Origin: Candidimonas sp. SYP-B2681
GTDB lineage: Bacteria; Pseudomonadota; Gammaproteobacteria; Burkholderiales; Burkholderiaceae_B
Assembly (NCBI RefSeq): GCF_003971065.1
Contig: NZ_RYDV01000005.1
Span: 248,001-312,000, forward strand
Length of the DNA stretch: 64,000 bases
Direction of reading: 5' to 3'
Part shown: one piece after another, positions 1 to 8,935 of the stretch
Layout of the letters: every line of letters begins with the position of its first letter
Numbering within the stretch: the stretch's first letter is position 1
Position numbers and translations under genes: made by a program
The notes under the pieces: model-generated
Database searches by the model: none
What the model was told of the DNA's origin: nothing
What the model saw: only the letters and a program-made list of their open reading frames with translations

Positions 1-336
1 GTAAAAGCTGGGCCAATGCTCGAGTGTCAACGCTGCTTGAAGCCGTTCGAATGGCTGGTTGATAGCCATAATCGCCTGCAAGTGGTCAATTCCGAGGCTG
101 ATCTTGAGGTCGACGATGCCCTCGTTGCAGATCCCGATGAAGCCATCGAGCGGATTCTCGGATCGCAGCGCCTGGACGTTCTGGCTTTGGTTGAAGATGA
201 GATCATCCTTAACCTGCCCTACGTGCCCAAGCACGATGTTTGTGTGTCGTTGTCGGAGCCTCTTGAAGAAGAATCCGGCAGCGACTCGGTTCGTCCTTCG
301 CCGTTTGCGGTGTTGGGCCAACTAAAAAAAGATTGA
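1..336 (+). CDS. yceD: YceD / DUF177 family protein, 5' end outside window
   Basis: The reading frame is open from base 1, so this is the 3' part of a longer gene; the first in-window ATG at 16 is probably internal, because the family is usually about 160-190 residues. The fragment carries the family's paired-cysteine signature (CQRCLKPF near the visible start) and a later LPYVPKHDVC segment. DUF177 proteins sit next to rpmF in most proteobacteria; in plants and E. coli they are linked to 23S rRNA accumulation. The position 63 bp before rpmF fits. The identification is firm; the precise molecular role is not established. Confidence 0.9.
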   Translation, partial: VKAGPMLECQRCLKPFEWLVDSHNRLQVVNSEADLEVDDALVADPDEAIERILGSQRLDVLALVEDEIILNLPYVPKHDVCVSLSEPLEEESGSDSVRPSPFAVLGQLKKD

Positions 337-399
337 ATTTACCGAAACTAACTAGCGGGAACTTTCGCGTACAATAGCGACCCGTTTACAGGAGTCATC

Positions 400-582
400 A
401 TGGCCGTTCAGCAAAACAAAAAGAGTCCGTCTAAACGCGGTATGCACCGTTCGCACGATTTCCTCGTCGCGCCTTCGACGGCAATTGAGCCCACTACGGG
501 CGAACTGCATCTGCGTCACCACATCAGCCCCAACGGCATCTATCGCGGCCGCAAAGTACTCAAATCCAAGAACGACGAATAA
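400..582 (+). CDS. rpmF: 50S ribosomal protein L32
   Basis: A 60-residue basic protein beginning [20 protein letters not shown], the standard L32 start, at the usual family length. It is a structural component of the large ribosomal subunit. A GGAG Shine-Dalgarno lies seven bases before the ATG. The yceD-rpmF-plsX order is the conserved junction between ribosome and lipid synthesis genes. A TACAAT hexamer at 370-375 could be a -10 box for an internal promoter, but I see no good -35. This L32 lacks the C-terminal zinc cysteines found in some other bacterial forms. Confidence 0.97.
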   Translation: MAVQQNKKSPSKRGMHRSHDFLVAPSTAIEPTTGELHLRHHISPNGIYRGRKVLKSKNDE

Positions 583-628
583 TCAGTTGTCTGCGATCTT
601 GCTATAAGCGCTACAGATTGCACATTTG

Positions 629-1711
629 ATGTCGAAAACTGAGATTCGAATCGCCATAGACTGTATGGGCGGTGATATCGGCTTGCCGGTCACTATCCCT
701 GCAGCCTGTCAATTTGCGAAGCAGAACCCCGATACGCGCTTGCTGCTCGCGGGGGACACTGCGGGCATCGAAGACGGTCTGCGTGCCCAGAACAGTTTAG
801 GCGCCGGATGGTACGAAATTCTTCCCGCCTCGGAGGTCGTCCTTATGGGCGATTCAATCGAGGTTGCATTGCGGCGCAAGAAGGATTCGTCGATGCGCGT
901 AGCGGCCCAGGCTGTCAAGGATGGCCGTGCCGATGCCTGCATTTCGGCCGGGAACACCGGCGCCTGGATGGCTATTACGCGTTATGTTCTGAAGACGCTT
1001 GACGGCATAGACAGGCCGGCGATCGCTACGTCGATCCCCAACCAGAAGGGCACTGCCACCACCATGCTCGATCTGGGGGCCAATGTCGATTGCTCCGCCG
1101 AGCACTTGCTGCAGTTCGCCATCATGGGGTCTGCGCTGTCAACGGCTATCGATCATCGTGAGCGTCCGACCATCGGTCTGCTTAATATTGGCGAAGAAGT
1201 CATCAAGGGCAACGAGATCGTAAAGCGAGCGGCCGAGCTGCTACGCAGCAGCGGGTTGAATTTCTACGGTAACGTTGAAGGCGATGATATCTGCAAAGGT
1301 ACGGTAGACGTCATCGTATGCGATGGCTTCGTGGGCAATGTTGTGCTCAAATCAATGGAAGGCCTGGCTAAAATGGTGGCCACCATGATGCGTGCAGAGT
1401 TTACCCGCAATCCGCTTTCGATGACGGCAGGAATGCTTGCCAAACCGGTCCTCAATCGGTTTCGGGATCGCGTCGATAATCGTCGCTACAATGGCGCAGC
1501 GTTGCTAGGCCTGCGGGGCATAGTCATCAAAAGTCACGGTTCTGCCGATAGTTATGCGTTTGGCTGTGCATTACAGCGCGCCCGTGAAGCAGTGCACAAT
1601 GGCTTGCTTGCTGGTACAACAGGCGCTATTGCCAGCCTTCGTCAAAGTCTACAAGCCGCCGCGGCCGAATCGACGAAGATCCCCAACGAATTTTCTGATC
1701 CTGCGCTATAG
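629..1711 (+). CDS. plsX: phosphate acyltransferase PlsX
   Basis: A 360-residue cytosolic or peripheral enzyme that converts acyl-ACP and phosphate to acyl-phosphate, the donor for the first acylation of glycerol-3-phosphate in phospholipid synthesis. The DCMGGD motif near residue 11, the GNTGA motif near residue 110 and the [14 protein letters not shown] block are family hallmarks. The ATG at 629 is chosen over the TTG three bases upstream because it gives the usual [11 protein letters not shown] start. It lies between rpmF and fabH, as in E. coli, and begins the fatty-acid operon. Confidence 0.97.
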   Translation: MSKTEIRIAIDCMGGDIGLPVTIPAACQFAKQNPDTRLLLAGDTAGIEDGLRAQNSLGAGWYEILPASEVVLMGDSIEVALRRKKDSSMRVAAQAVKDGRADACISAGNTGAWMAITRYVLKTLDGIDRPAIATSIPNQKGTATTMLDLGANVDCSAEHLLQFAIMGSALSTAIDHRERPTIGLLNIGEEVIKGNEIVKRAAELLRSSGLNFYGNVEGDDICKGTVDVIVCDGFVGNVVLKSMEGLAKMVATMMRAEFTRNPLSMTAGMLAKPVLNRFRDRVDNRRYNGAALLGLRGIVIKSHGSADSYAFGCALQRAREAVHNGLLAGTTGAIASLRQSLQAAAAESTKIPNEFSDPAL

Positions 1712-1732
1712 CTCAGGTGTGTGGAAGCTACT

Positions 1733-2707
1733 ATGCCTTATGCCAAAATAATAGGGTCCGGAGGGTATTTGCCTCCGCGTGTCGTATCCAACGACGAACT
1801 AGCCGCCGATCTGGCTACACGACAGATCGAAACATCCGACACCTGGATTGTCGAGCGTACAGGGATTCGCCAACGGCATATCGCCGATGCGGGCATGACA
1901 ACCAGCCAGCTTGCCACCCGCGCCGCTCAAATTGCGATGGACGACGCTGGCGTCACTGCAGACGACATTGATCTGATCATTGTGGCGACCTCTACGCCTG
2001 ATTTCGTCTTTCCAAGTACGGCATGTCTGGTTCAGGCCAATCTCGGCGCCAAGGGCGGTGCCGCTTTTGATATCCAGGCCGTGTGTAGCGGCTTTGTCTA
2101 TGCGCTGACGACTGCTGACGCATTCATTCAGGCGGGTAGGGCTAAGACTGCCCTGGTCATTGGCGCTGAAGTGTTCTCAAGTATTCTCGACTGGAACGAT
2201 CGCGGAACCTGCGTGCTGTTTGGCGATGGGGCAGGTGCGGTTGTGTTGAAAGCGTCCAATGAGCCTGGTGTAATCGCTGCGCAGTTGAATGCCGACGGCA
2301 GTCAAATGAAGATTCTGTGTGCCGCAGGCAATGTCTCTTTTGGCAAGGTAACGGGCGACCCTTTCTTGCGTATGGATGGTCAGGCGGTATTCAAGCTCGC
2401 CGTGAACTGTCTGGCCAAGTCGGCGCATGAAGTCTGCAAGCAAGCGGGAATCGCGCTGTCCGAGATTGACTGGATGGTTCCACATCAGGCGAACGTGCGC
2501 ATTATTAATTTTCTGGGCCGCAAGCTGGGTATACCCGACGACAAGGTGGTAGTCACCGTCGACAAGCATGCCAACACGTCGGCCGCCAGTGTGCCTCTGG
2601 CCTTCGATGCGGCCCGGCGGGACGGCCGGATAAAGACCGGTGATCTGGTGATGATGCAAGGGGTTGGCGGCGGTTTTACCTGGGGTTCAGTGCTGGTAAG
2701 AATGTAA
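1733..2707 (+). CDS. fabH: beta-ketoacyl-ACP synthase III
   Basis: FabH condenses acetyl-CoA with malonyl-ACP to start fatty-acid synthesis. The 324-residue product has the nucleophile cysteine in [10 protein letters not shown], the catalytic histidine in PHQANVRI and the asparagine in NTSAAS, in the usual order. The ATG at 1733 gives the canonical [14 protein letters not shown] start; a GTG at 1721 would add four residues that are atypical. It follows plsX by 21 bp and precedes fabD, so it is very probably co-transcribed with both. Confidence 0.97.
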   Translation: MPYAKIIGSGGYLPPRVVSNDELAADLATRQIETSDTWIVERTGIRQRHIADAGMTTSQLATRAAQIAMDDAGVTADDIDLIIVATSTPDFVFPSTACLVQANLGAKGGAAFDIQAVCSGFVYALTTADAFIQAGRAKTALVIGAEVFSSILDWNDRGTCVLFGDGAGAVVLKASNEPGVIAAQLNADGSQMKILCAAGNVSFGKVTGDPFLRMDGQAVFKLAVNCLAKSAHEVCKQAGIALSEIDWMVPHQANVRIINFLGRKLGIPDDKVVVTVDKHANTSAASVPLAFDAARRDGRIKTGDLVMMQGVGGGFTWGSVLVRM

Positions 2708-2768
2708 AGGCTGGCTGGCCGGATGCCAGCGCCTTGCTATCAATTCCTTTCACTATTTATCCACATCT

Positions 2769-3701
2769 ATGAAAATTGCTTTCGTCTTCCCTGGGCAGGG
2801 CTCGCAGTCGGTCGGTATGCTCGACGCATGGTCCGACAATGCTGCCGTCAAGAACACCCTTACCCAGGCCTCTGACGCGCTCGGGCAGGATCTCGCCGAT
2901 CTTATCGCCAACGGGCCCACCGAAGAACTTAATCTTACGACCAATACCCAGCCTGTTATGTTGACGGCCGCAGTGGCTATTTATCGCGCTTGGCAGGAGG
3001 CCGGCGGATTGCCACCGCTAGTTATGGCGGGCCATAGTTTGGGCGAGTATTCCGCCCTGACGGCCGCCGGCGCTTTGAGCCTGCATGATGCCGTGCGCAT
3101 CGTTCGAGTCCGCGCCGACGCAATGCAGGCAGCCGTGCCAGTCGGGACCGGCGGTATGGCGGCCATTTTGGGCCTGGACGACGATATTGTTCGCTCGATT
3201 TGCGCGGAAGCGAGTCTCGAAGACATCGTTGAAGCGGTAAATTTCAATGCGCCGGCGCAGGTCGTTATTGCGGGGCACAAGGTCGCTGTCGAACGCGCCT
3301 GTGAACTCGCCAAGGCGGCGGGTGCGAAGCGTGCGCTCATGCTGCCCGTTTCCGCTCCGTTTCACTCCAGCTTACTGAAACCTGCCGCTGCCGTGCTCGA
3401 ACAGACCCTGGCAAATGTTTCCCTGGGTAGCCCCAGTATTCCGCTGATCAATAATGTCGATGTCAGTAGCCCTGGCGAACCCGCGGCCATCAAAGATGCT
3501 TTGGTGCGCCAAGCGTGGCACGCGGTGCGATGGGTGGAAACAATACAGGCAATGAAGGCGCAAGGCATCACACATGTGGTCGAATGCGGGCCCGGCAAGG
3601 TGCTTAATGGGTTGACCAAACGAATTGATCGCGATCTGGTCGGTCTGGCTATTACCGATCCGGCTTCATTACAGCTCGCGCTGGATACTCTACAGGGATA
3701 A
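2769..3701 (+). CDS. fabD: malonyl-CoA:ACP transacylase
   Basis: FabD loads malonyl groups onto acyl carrier protein for chain elongation. The 310-residue protein begins with the FVFPGQGSQ motif, has the catalytic serine at about residue 90 in AGHSLGEYSA, and the partner histidine in PFHSSLL near residue 200. Length and motifs are normal. It lies 61 bp after fabH and 4 bp before fabG, within one continuous fatty-acid synthesis transcription unit. Confidence 0.97.
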   Translation: MKIAFVFPGQGSQSVGMLDAWSDNAAVKNTLTQASDALGQDLADLIANGPTEELNLTTNTQPVMLTAAVAIYRAWQEAGGLPPLVMAGHSLGEYSALTAAGALSLHDAVRIVRVRADAMQAAVPVGTGGMAAILGLDDDIVRSICAEASLEDIVEAVNFNAPAQVVIAGHKVAVERACELAKAAGAKRALMLPVSAPFHSSLLKPAAAVLEQTLANVSLGSPSIPLINNVDVSSPGEPAAIKDALVRQAWHAVRWVETIQAMKAQGITHVVECGPGKVLNGLTKRIDRDLVGLAITDPASLQLALDTLQG

Positions 3702-3705
3702 AGCT

Positions 3706-4449
3706 ATGCAGGATAAACAACTCGAAGGCAAGCTTGCGCTCGTCACCGGAGCGACCCGCGGAATAGGTAAGGCCATTGCGCTGGAGCTTGCCGCACGTGG
3801 CGCCAGCGTAGTGGGCACCTCGACCTCCGAGACGGGCGCTCAGCAAATTACTGATATGTTGGCCTCCGCGGGGGGACGCGGTGTGGTCCTGAATGTCGAC
3901 GATGCTGCTGCTTGCGAAAGCCTGGTGGCTGAATTGGCCAAGGAAGGTGGTGGTCCGCATATATTGGTTAACAATGCTGGCATCACCCGCGACAATCTCG
4001 CGATGCGCATGAAAGACGATGACTGGGATGCTGTCATCGACACGAATTTGACCGCCGTTTTTCGTCTGTCGCGCGCCGTCACCCGGCACATGATGAAGGC
4101 CCGTTGGGGTCGCATCATCAACATAACGTCGGTGATTGGCTCCAGTGGCAATCCGGGTCAGGCTAACTATGCGGCGGCCAAGGCCGGTGTGGCCGGCATG
4201 GCACGCGCCCTGGCACGGGAACTCGGCAGCCGCAATATCACCGTAAATTGCGTCGCGCCGGGTTTTGTCGATACCGACATGACGAGGGCCCTTAACGAGG
4301 CCCAGACCGCTGCCATTCTTACGCAAATTCCGCTGGGCCGTTTGGGGGAGGCATCCGATATCGCTAACGCTGTATCGTTTCTTGCAAGTCCACAGGCAGG
4401 CTACATCACAGGTACAACCCTGCATGTGAACGGCGGCATGTACATGTAA
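3706..4449 (+). CDS. fabG: 3-oxoacyl-ACP reductase
   Basis: A short-chain dehydrogenase that reduces 3-oxoacyl-ACP with NADPH in each elongation cycle. The 247-residue protein has the Rossmann glycine motif GATRGIG at 15-21, the NNAG motif near 89-92, and catalytic Ser142, Tyr155 and Lys159. The ATG at 3706, four bases after the fabD stop, is taken as the start; the frame stays open further upstream inside fabD, but that extension is not conserved. Position between fabD and acpP supports FabG over other SDR family members. Confidence 0.97.
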   Translation: MQDKQLEGKLALVTGATRGIGKAIALELAARGASVVGTSTSETGAQQITDMLASAGGRGVVLNVDDAAACESLVAELAKEGGGPHILVNNAGITRDNLAMRMKDDDWDAVIDTNLTAVFRLSRAVTRHMMKARWGRIINITSVIGSSGNPGQANYAAAKAGVAGMARALARELGSRNITVNCVAPGFVDTDMTRALNEAQTAAILTQIPLGRLGEASDIANAVSFLASPQAGYITGTTLHVNGGMYM

Positions 4450-4547
4450 TATACGAACAGACGAAACTCTCGTAGGGTAAAATCTGTTTATCTCAGAGGT
4501 GTTCCGTATAGACATTTCGATCCGACGAACAAAATGTCATTTATATC

Positions 4548-4566
4548 CGGCAATGCCGTTTTTTTT
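4548..4566 (+). terminator. weak intrinsic terminator after fabG
   Basis: A short CGGC/GCCG stem with a 3-base loop is followed by eight T residues. The stem is only four pairs, so termination is probably partial. This would set the acpP level apart from the upstream fab genes, which fits acyl carrier protein being needed in great excess. Confidence 0.45.
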
Positions 4567-4599
4567 ATCATAGCCAGCACCTATTTTTTTTTGTTTGGC

Positions 4600-4605
4600 T
4601 ATAAT
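4600..4605 (+). promoter_or_regulatory. candidate acpP -10 box
   Basis: A perfect TATAAT hexamer lies 31 bp before the acpP start and just after the weak terminator. No good -35 is visible at 16-18 bp, so the assignment rests on the -10 and on its position in the only sizeable gap before acpP. Confidence 0.5.
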
Positions 4606-4636
4606 TCGCGGGAATTTTCCCAACTTGGAGATCTGC

Positions 4637-4876
4637 ATGGAAAGCATCGAACAGCGCGTCAAGAAGATCGTCGCTGAACAACTTGGCGTTAACGAAGCCG
4701 AGATTAAAAACGAATCTTCCTTCCTTGACGACCTCGGTGCCGATTCGCTCGATATGGTCGAGCTCGTGATGGCACTCGAAGACGAATTCGAAACCGAAAT
4801 TCCGGACGAAGAAGCCGAGAAAATCACGACGGTTCAGCAAGCTGTTGACTATATCTCGTCGCACAGCAAACAGTAA
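4637..4876 (+). CDS. acpP: acyl carrier protein
   Basis: A 79-residue acidic protein that carries growing acyl chains on a phosphopantetheine arm. The attachment serine is Ser37 in the [10 protein letters not shown] motif. The ATG at 4637 has a TTGGAG Shine-Dalgarno and gives the standard [10 protein letters not shown] start; the frame is open further upstream but that stretch is non-conserved leader. It sits between fabG and fabF in the usual arrangement and probably has its own promoter (TATAAT at 4600). Confidence 0.98.
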   Translation: MESIEQRVKKIVAEQLGVNEAEIKNESSFLDDLGADSLDMVELVMALEDEFETEIPDEEAEKITTVQQAVDYISSHSKQ

Positions 4877-5030
4877 TTTCAACATTCAGGGTGTGTTTCG
4901 GTTTTGCCCGAACTACACCTCAAGGCGGTTTCTAGGGGGTAGTCCCGCTGTGTGTCCGAATCGTTTCATGGTTTGGCATTTCAGCGTGACTGTCCACTTT
5001 AAGCCGCTTTTCTATTTTTAGGAGTCATCC

Positions 5031-6260
5031 GTGAAACGACGTGTCGTCATTACCGGTCTTGGTATTGTTTCGCCAGTGGGCAACGATATCGATAGCGCAT
5101 GGGACAATATCGTTAATGGGCGGTCGGGAATAGGGCGCATTTCGCGCTTTGACCCGTCGACGTTTAACGCCCAGATAGCGGGTGAGGTCAAGGATTTCGA
5201 CGTCACGCAGTACATGACATCGAAGGAATCCAAGCAAATGGATACGTTTATCCATTACGGTGTTGCTGCCGGTGCCCAGGCATGGCGCGATTCAGGTCTT
5301 GAAGTCACCGAAGCGAACGCCGAGCGTATTGGCACCATTATTGGGTCGGGTATAGGCGGATTGCCTCGTATCGAAGAACAGCAAATTGAATATCTTGAAC
5401 GCGGTGCGCGTCGAATATCTCCGTTTTTTGTGCCGGCCTCGCTAATTAATTTGATCTCAGGGCAACTCTCGATCATGTTGGGACTCAAGGGTCCTAGCTA
5501 TGCGGTCGTTTCTGCCTGCACTACCGGTTTGCATTCCATAGGCGACGCCGCGCGTCTGATCGAGTATGGCGACGCCGATGTAATGGTCGCCGGAGGCGCC
5601 GAATCGACGGTCTCGCCACTGGGCATCGGCGGGTTCGCCGCAATGCGTGCCTTATCGACTCGCAACGATGATCCCACGACGGCTTCACGCCCTTGGGATC
5701 GCGACCGCGACGGTTTTGTGCTGGGCGAAGGTGCTGGGGCATTGGTGCTCGAAGAATACGAGCACGCCCGCAGCCGAGGCGCTCGCATCTATGGCGAATT
5801 TGCCGGTTACGGCATGAGCTCCGATGCGTACCACATTACATCGCCCGATCGTGATGGCCCACGACGCGGAGTTGTCAATGCATTGCGCAACGGGGGGATC
5901 AACGCGGATGAAATCAGTTACGTCAACGCTCACGGCACCTCGACACCGTTAGGTGACAAGAATGAAACCGAAGCGCTCAAGCTGGCTTTTGGCGATCATG
6001 CCAAGAAACTGGTTGTAAATTCCACCAAATCGATGACCGGCCACCTTCTTGGGGCGGCGGGTGGCATAGAGGCGGTATTTACGACTCTGGCGGTCTATCA
6101 CCAGATCTCTCCACCGACCATAAACATCTTCAATCAGGATCCCGAGTGCGATCTCGACTATTGCGCCAACCAGGCGCGTGATTTGAAGATCGATGTTGCC
6201 TTATCGAATTCTTTCGGTTTCGGCGGCACCAATGGGTCCATGATAGTGCGGAGGCTCTAA
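5031..6260 (+). CDS. fabF: beta-ketoacyl-ACP synthase II
   Basis: FabF elongates acyl-ACP chains and in proteobacteria adjusts the unsaturated fatty-acid pool. The 409-residue protein has the nucleophile Cys163 in SACTTGLHSIG and the two catalytic histidines in NAHGTSTPLGD and MTGHLLGAAGG. The start codon is GTG at 5031, supported by an AGGAG Shine-Dalgarno and the MKRRVVITGLG start typical of the family. It is the last fatty-acid gene of the cluster; the next frame starts within about 60 bp. Confidence 0.97.
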   Translation: MKRRVVITGLGIVSPVGNDIDSAWDNIVNGRSGIGRISRFDPSTFNAQIAGEVKDFDVTQYMTSKESKQMDTFIHYGVAAGAQAWRDSGLEVTEANAERIGTIIGSGIGGLPRIEEQQIEYLERGARRISPFFVPASLINLISGQLSIMLGLKGPSYAVVSACTTGLHSIGDAARLIEYGDADVMVAGGAESTVSPLGIGGFAAMRALSTRNDDPTTASRPWDRDRDGFVLGEGAGALVLEEYEHARSRGARIYGEFAGYGMSSDAYHITSPDRDGPRRGVVNALRNGGINADEISYVNAHGTSTPLGDKNETEALKLAFGDHAKKLVVNSTKSMTGHLLGAAGGIEAVFTTLAVYHQISPPTINIFNQDPECDLDYCANQARDLKIDVALSNSFGFGGTNGSMIVRRL

Positions 6261-6321
6261 GCTGGGGCGCCCCTCGGCACTGATCGGGCAATGGACAGTC
6301 CGGCGTCCTCGCTGGGCTACT

Positions 6322-6747
6322 GTGCTGGGCATGGTGTTGTGTTGCGGTGGCGTGTTCAGCATGCTTTATGCAGCGCTGTTGTTGGTGTCAGGGGGCTTTG
6401 AATTAACCGGCGGAGCCTGTCTGATTGCCGTCCTTGCGGCATGGTGGGTCGTCTACCGGATGACCCATTTTCGTTCTCTTGCGGGTACACTGTCTCTGCG
6501 CGATAGCGGCTTATGGGAGGTCGCGCTATCAGGGACCAAAAAAACTATGCGTCTTACTCATGCCTGGCCTGCGTTCGCATGGATAACGCTTCAATTCGAC
6601 GATGTCGATTCCAGCCACTCAAGTGCGCCGCTTGAGCTTGTCGTCTGGAGAGCCAGCATGTCGCGGTCGCAATGGTGTGCACTCTGCGTGCATGTCGCAG
6701 GCCAGATAGTCATACCCGGACGTATCCTCCAGAAGGGAACAGCATGA
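6322..6747 (+). CDS. small membrane protein, YgfX-like (uncertain)
   Basis: About 141 residues, starting with GTG as drawn. The frame is open back to 6247, so the real start may be upstream at a non-ATG codon; the added residues (GRPSALIGQWTVRRPRWA) look like the cytoplasmic start of a membrane protein. Two close hydrophobic segments (about residues 2-19 and 27-42) are followed by a soluble tail rich in tryptophan, a layout like YgfX/CptA. That resemblance is by pattern only. The stop overlaps the rpoE start as ATGA, so translation of the sigma factor is probably coupled to it. The function is unknown. Confidence 0.7.
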   Translation: MLGMVLCCGGVFSMLYAALLLVSGGFELTGGACLIAVLAAWWVVYRMTHFRSLAGTLSLRDSGLWEVALSGTKKTMRLTHAWPAFAWITLQFDDVDSSHSSAPLELVVWRASMSRSQWCALCVHVAGQIVIPGRILQKGTA

Positions 6748-7343
6748 GCGAACGCGATGTCGACGCCGAACTGGTCGCCCGCGTTCAGCGGGGCGATAAA
6801 CGCGCTTTCGATCTGCTGGTTTTGAAATATCAGCGCAAGATCATGCGTCTGTTATCCCGCATGGTGCGTGATCCATCTGAAGTCGAAGACGTTGCACAAG
6901 AGGCTTTTATCAAGGCTTACCGGGCACTCCCGCAATTTCGCGGGGAGAGCGCATTTTATACCTGGCTTTATCGTATCGCCATCAATACAGCACGTAACTG
7001 GCAAGTGGCGAACGGACGTCGTCCCAGCACTCCCAATGCAATTGAAACGGAAGATGGTGAAACTTTTAGCCCGATTGATAACCTAACAGACATTAGTACC
7101 CCAGAATCGCTATTGGCCAGCCGGCAGATCGTCGAAACCGTAAACGCCGCTATCCATACGTTGCCCGAGGATCTGCGCACCGCCATCGTCCTGCGTGAAA
7201 TCGAAGGTATGAGCTACGAAGATATCGCCCAGAGCATGGGGTGTCCGATTGGCACCGTCCGCTCGCGTATTTTCCGTGCCCGTGAAGCGATTGCGGCACA
7301 GTTGCGGCCTGTACTGGGAAATGATCCCGAACGTCGCTGGTAA
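6744..7343 (+). CDS. rpoE: RNA polymerase sigma-E factor (RpoE/AlgU)
   Basis: A 199-residue ECF sigma factor that directs transcription of envelope-stress genes. Region 2 is seen at DVAQEAFIKAYRALPQFRG with the YTWLYRIAINTARN stretch, and region 4 at LPEDLRTAIVL to GTVRSRIFRAREAI. The ATG at 6744 has a GAAGGGA Shine-Dalgarno and gives the standard MSERDVDAELVARVQRGD start. It is followed at once by its anti-sigma factor (rseA), the sensor rseB and the protease degP, the classic module. I found no convincing sigma-E autoregulatory promoter just upstream. Confidence 0.97.
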   Translation: MSERDVDAELVARVQRGDKRAFDLLVLKYQRKIMRLLSRMVRDPSEVEDVAQEAFIKAYRALPQFRGESAFYTWLYRIAINTARNWQVANGRRPSTPNAIETEDGETFSPIDNLTDISTPESLLASRQIVETVNAAIHTLPEDLRTAIVLREIEGMSYEDIAQSMGCPIGTVRSRIFRAREAIAAQLRPVLGNDPERRW

Positions 7344-7355
7344 GGAGTTTTGAAA

Positions 7356-7859
7356 ATGCAAGCTGCCAATCAAGCCAGGCATGCCCACGAAGAGGCTTCG
7401 TGGGAAGCCTCCGTATCCACTTGGATAGACGGAGAAGGCGAGATTCGTCCTGAAGACTTGGACAACCCGTATGGTCGACAGGTGTGGGACAGTTATCATC
7501 TTATCGGTGACGTGCTGCGAAACCCCGAACTGGCCATTAAGCCGTCCGACTTCTTTTATGCACGGATTTCCAAGGCAATCGATGCCGAGCCATCGATTGT
7601 GGCACCGCGAAATTTGCATAACCACAGTGCCATGCGAGTCGGGCTGTCCGGTCTGGTAATCGCTGCGGCCGTGGTAACGGTGGTTTGGATTGCTCTGCCT
7701 TATTTTGCCGGTCAGGACGCGACGGGTCGCGCATCGGTACAAGTTCTGGCTACGGCTAACGACGATCCAGCGCTGCGCGACTACCTGGACGCGCACCGCG
7801 AAATATCTGGGTCAAGCGCAGTGCGCCAAGTGTCATTTGATTCGGGGGTGTCCAGGTAA
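7356..7859 (+). CDS. rseA: anti-sigma-E factor RseA/MucA
   Basis: A 167-residue single-pass inner-membrane protein. The N-terminal cytoplasmic part (about residues 12-75) has the ASVSTWIDGE...WDSYHLIGDVLR pattern of sigma-E binding domains. One membrane helix spans about residues 95-117 and the rest is periplasmic. On envelope stress the family is cleaved to release RpoE. The ATG at 7356 is preferred over the TTG at 7350 because it lies eight bases after TAAGGAG, a Shine-Dalgarno that includes the rpoE stop codon. The stop overlaps the rseB start by one base (TAATG). Confidence 0.93.
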   Translation: MQAANQARHAHEEASWEASVSTWIDGEGEIRPEDLDNPYGRQVWDSYHLIGDVLRNPELAIKPSDFFYARISKAIDAEPSIVAPRNLHNHSAMRVGLSGLVIAAAVVTVVWIALPYFAGQDATGRASVQVLATANDDPALRDYLDAHREISGSSAVRQVSFDSGVSR

Positions 7860-8908
7860 TGGCAGTGGCTAGTCAGGCAACAGCTTTTCATCGCCGCTCA
7901 AAACGAGTCGACTTGACCTGGATGCATCGCATACTGCTGATCACTGCGTTTTGCGCGGTCGCGAATCCCGTCTTGGCCGCTTCAGCGTCGCCTGCGGGCA
8001 CCGACCCCGGTGTGGTTCTACTGCGTAAAGTCCAGGAAGCAGCACGGGGACTTGATTACTCGGGTGTCTATACCTACCAGCAAGGCGCAACAATGGTCTC
8101 GTCGCGTGTAGTACATATCGTCGATGGTACAGGCGAGCGCGAGCGCATCGAAATGCTCGACGGCCCTCCGCGCGAATATATCAGGCACAACGACGTTACC
8201 CATTGCCTTATTCCGCAAAAGAAACTTATTATCCTCGAGCGCAGGCGCGGCGACCGGTTTCCCGCCATGCTGATCGGAGACGCAAAGAATATCCCCTCGA
8301 ATTACACTATTAAGACGGGCGGCTCGACCAGCCGAATTGCCGGGCGTGAGTGTACGATTATTGAATTGATACCTAAAGATGGCCAGCGATATGGGTACCG
8401 AATCTGTACTGACACGAAGACCAATTTACTGCTTAAAGCACAGACGCTGGACAGCGCACAGGCGGTGATCGATCAAATTGCTTTCAATAGTCTGCAGGTA
8501 GGTTCCAAGGTGGCGCCGGACGAGCTCGCATCCAGTTGGAATACGCAAGGCTGGAAGGTTCTGGAAACGTCCATGACCTCCGTAGATTTGCCCAAAGAGG
8601 GGTGGCGAATCCCTTTCCCCACCGGGTTTCAGGCGCTTACCCAGGTATCCCGCCCCATGGCAACGGGCAAAAAAGTCAATCAGCTAGTGATGTCCGATGG
8701 AATGGCGGCTATATCCGTATTCATCGAACCCTTCGACGGTGCCACTGATAGCCCGCTAGCAAAAGGGGCCATCCGCAACGGCGCCATGAACGTTTTCCGG
8801 ACGCGTATCGGCAACTATTGGTTAACGGCACTGGGCGAGGTTCCCGCAGAAACCTTGCGTGATATCGCCGAACGTACCGAATACGTGCCCATGGCCGTGC
8901 ATAAATAA
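7859..8908 (+). CDS. rseB: periplasmic sigma-E regulator RseB/MucB
   Basis: A 349-residue secreted protein that binds the periplasmic part of RseA and protects it from cleavage until misfolded envelope material is sensed. A hydrophobic signal segment (ILLITAFCAVANPVLA) ends near residue 40. The body has the LRKVQEAARGLDYSGVYTYQQG start typical of the MucB N-terminal domain, followed by the smaller C-terminal domain. The start overlaps the rseA stop, indicating coupled translation. If the internal Met at the LTWMHRILL position were the start, the signal peptide would be of more usual length. Confidence 0.93.
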   Translation: MAVASQATAFHRRSKRVDLTWMHRILLITAFCAVANPVLAASASPAGTDPGVVLLRKVQEAARGLDYSGVYTYQQGATMVSSRVVHIVDGTGERERIEMLDGPPREYIRHNDVTHCLIPQKKLIILERRRGDRFPAMLIGDAKNIPSNYTIKTGGSTSRIAGRECTIIELIPKDGQRYGYRICTDTKTNLLLKAQTLDSAQAVIDQIAFNSLQVGSKVAPDELASSWNTQGWKVLETSMTSVDLPKEGWRIPFPTGFQALTQVSRPMATGKKVNQLVMSDGMAAISVFIEPFDGATDSPLAKGAIRNGAMNVFRTRIGNYWLTALGEVPAETLRDIAERTEYVPMAVHK

Positions 8909-8935
8909 TAGTTTTAATTTCAACCTAGGAGTTTC

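Noticed and set aside
358-364. A GGAACTT sequence like a sigma-E -35 before rpmF.
   Set aside because: No TC-containing -10 element lies 15-16 bases downstream.
3652-4515. A 287-residue minus-strand open frame across fabG.
   Set aside because: It mirrors the codon pattern of fabG and has no family resemblance.
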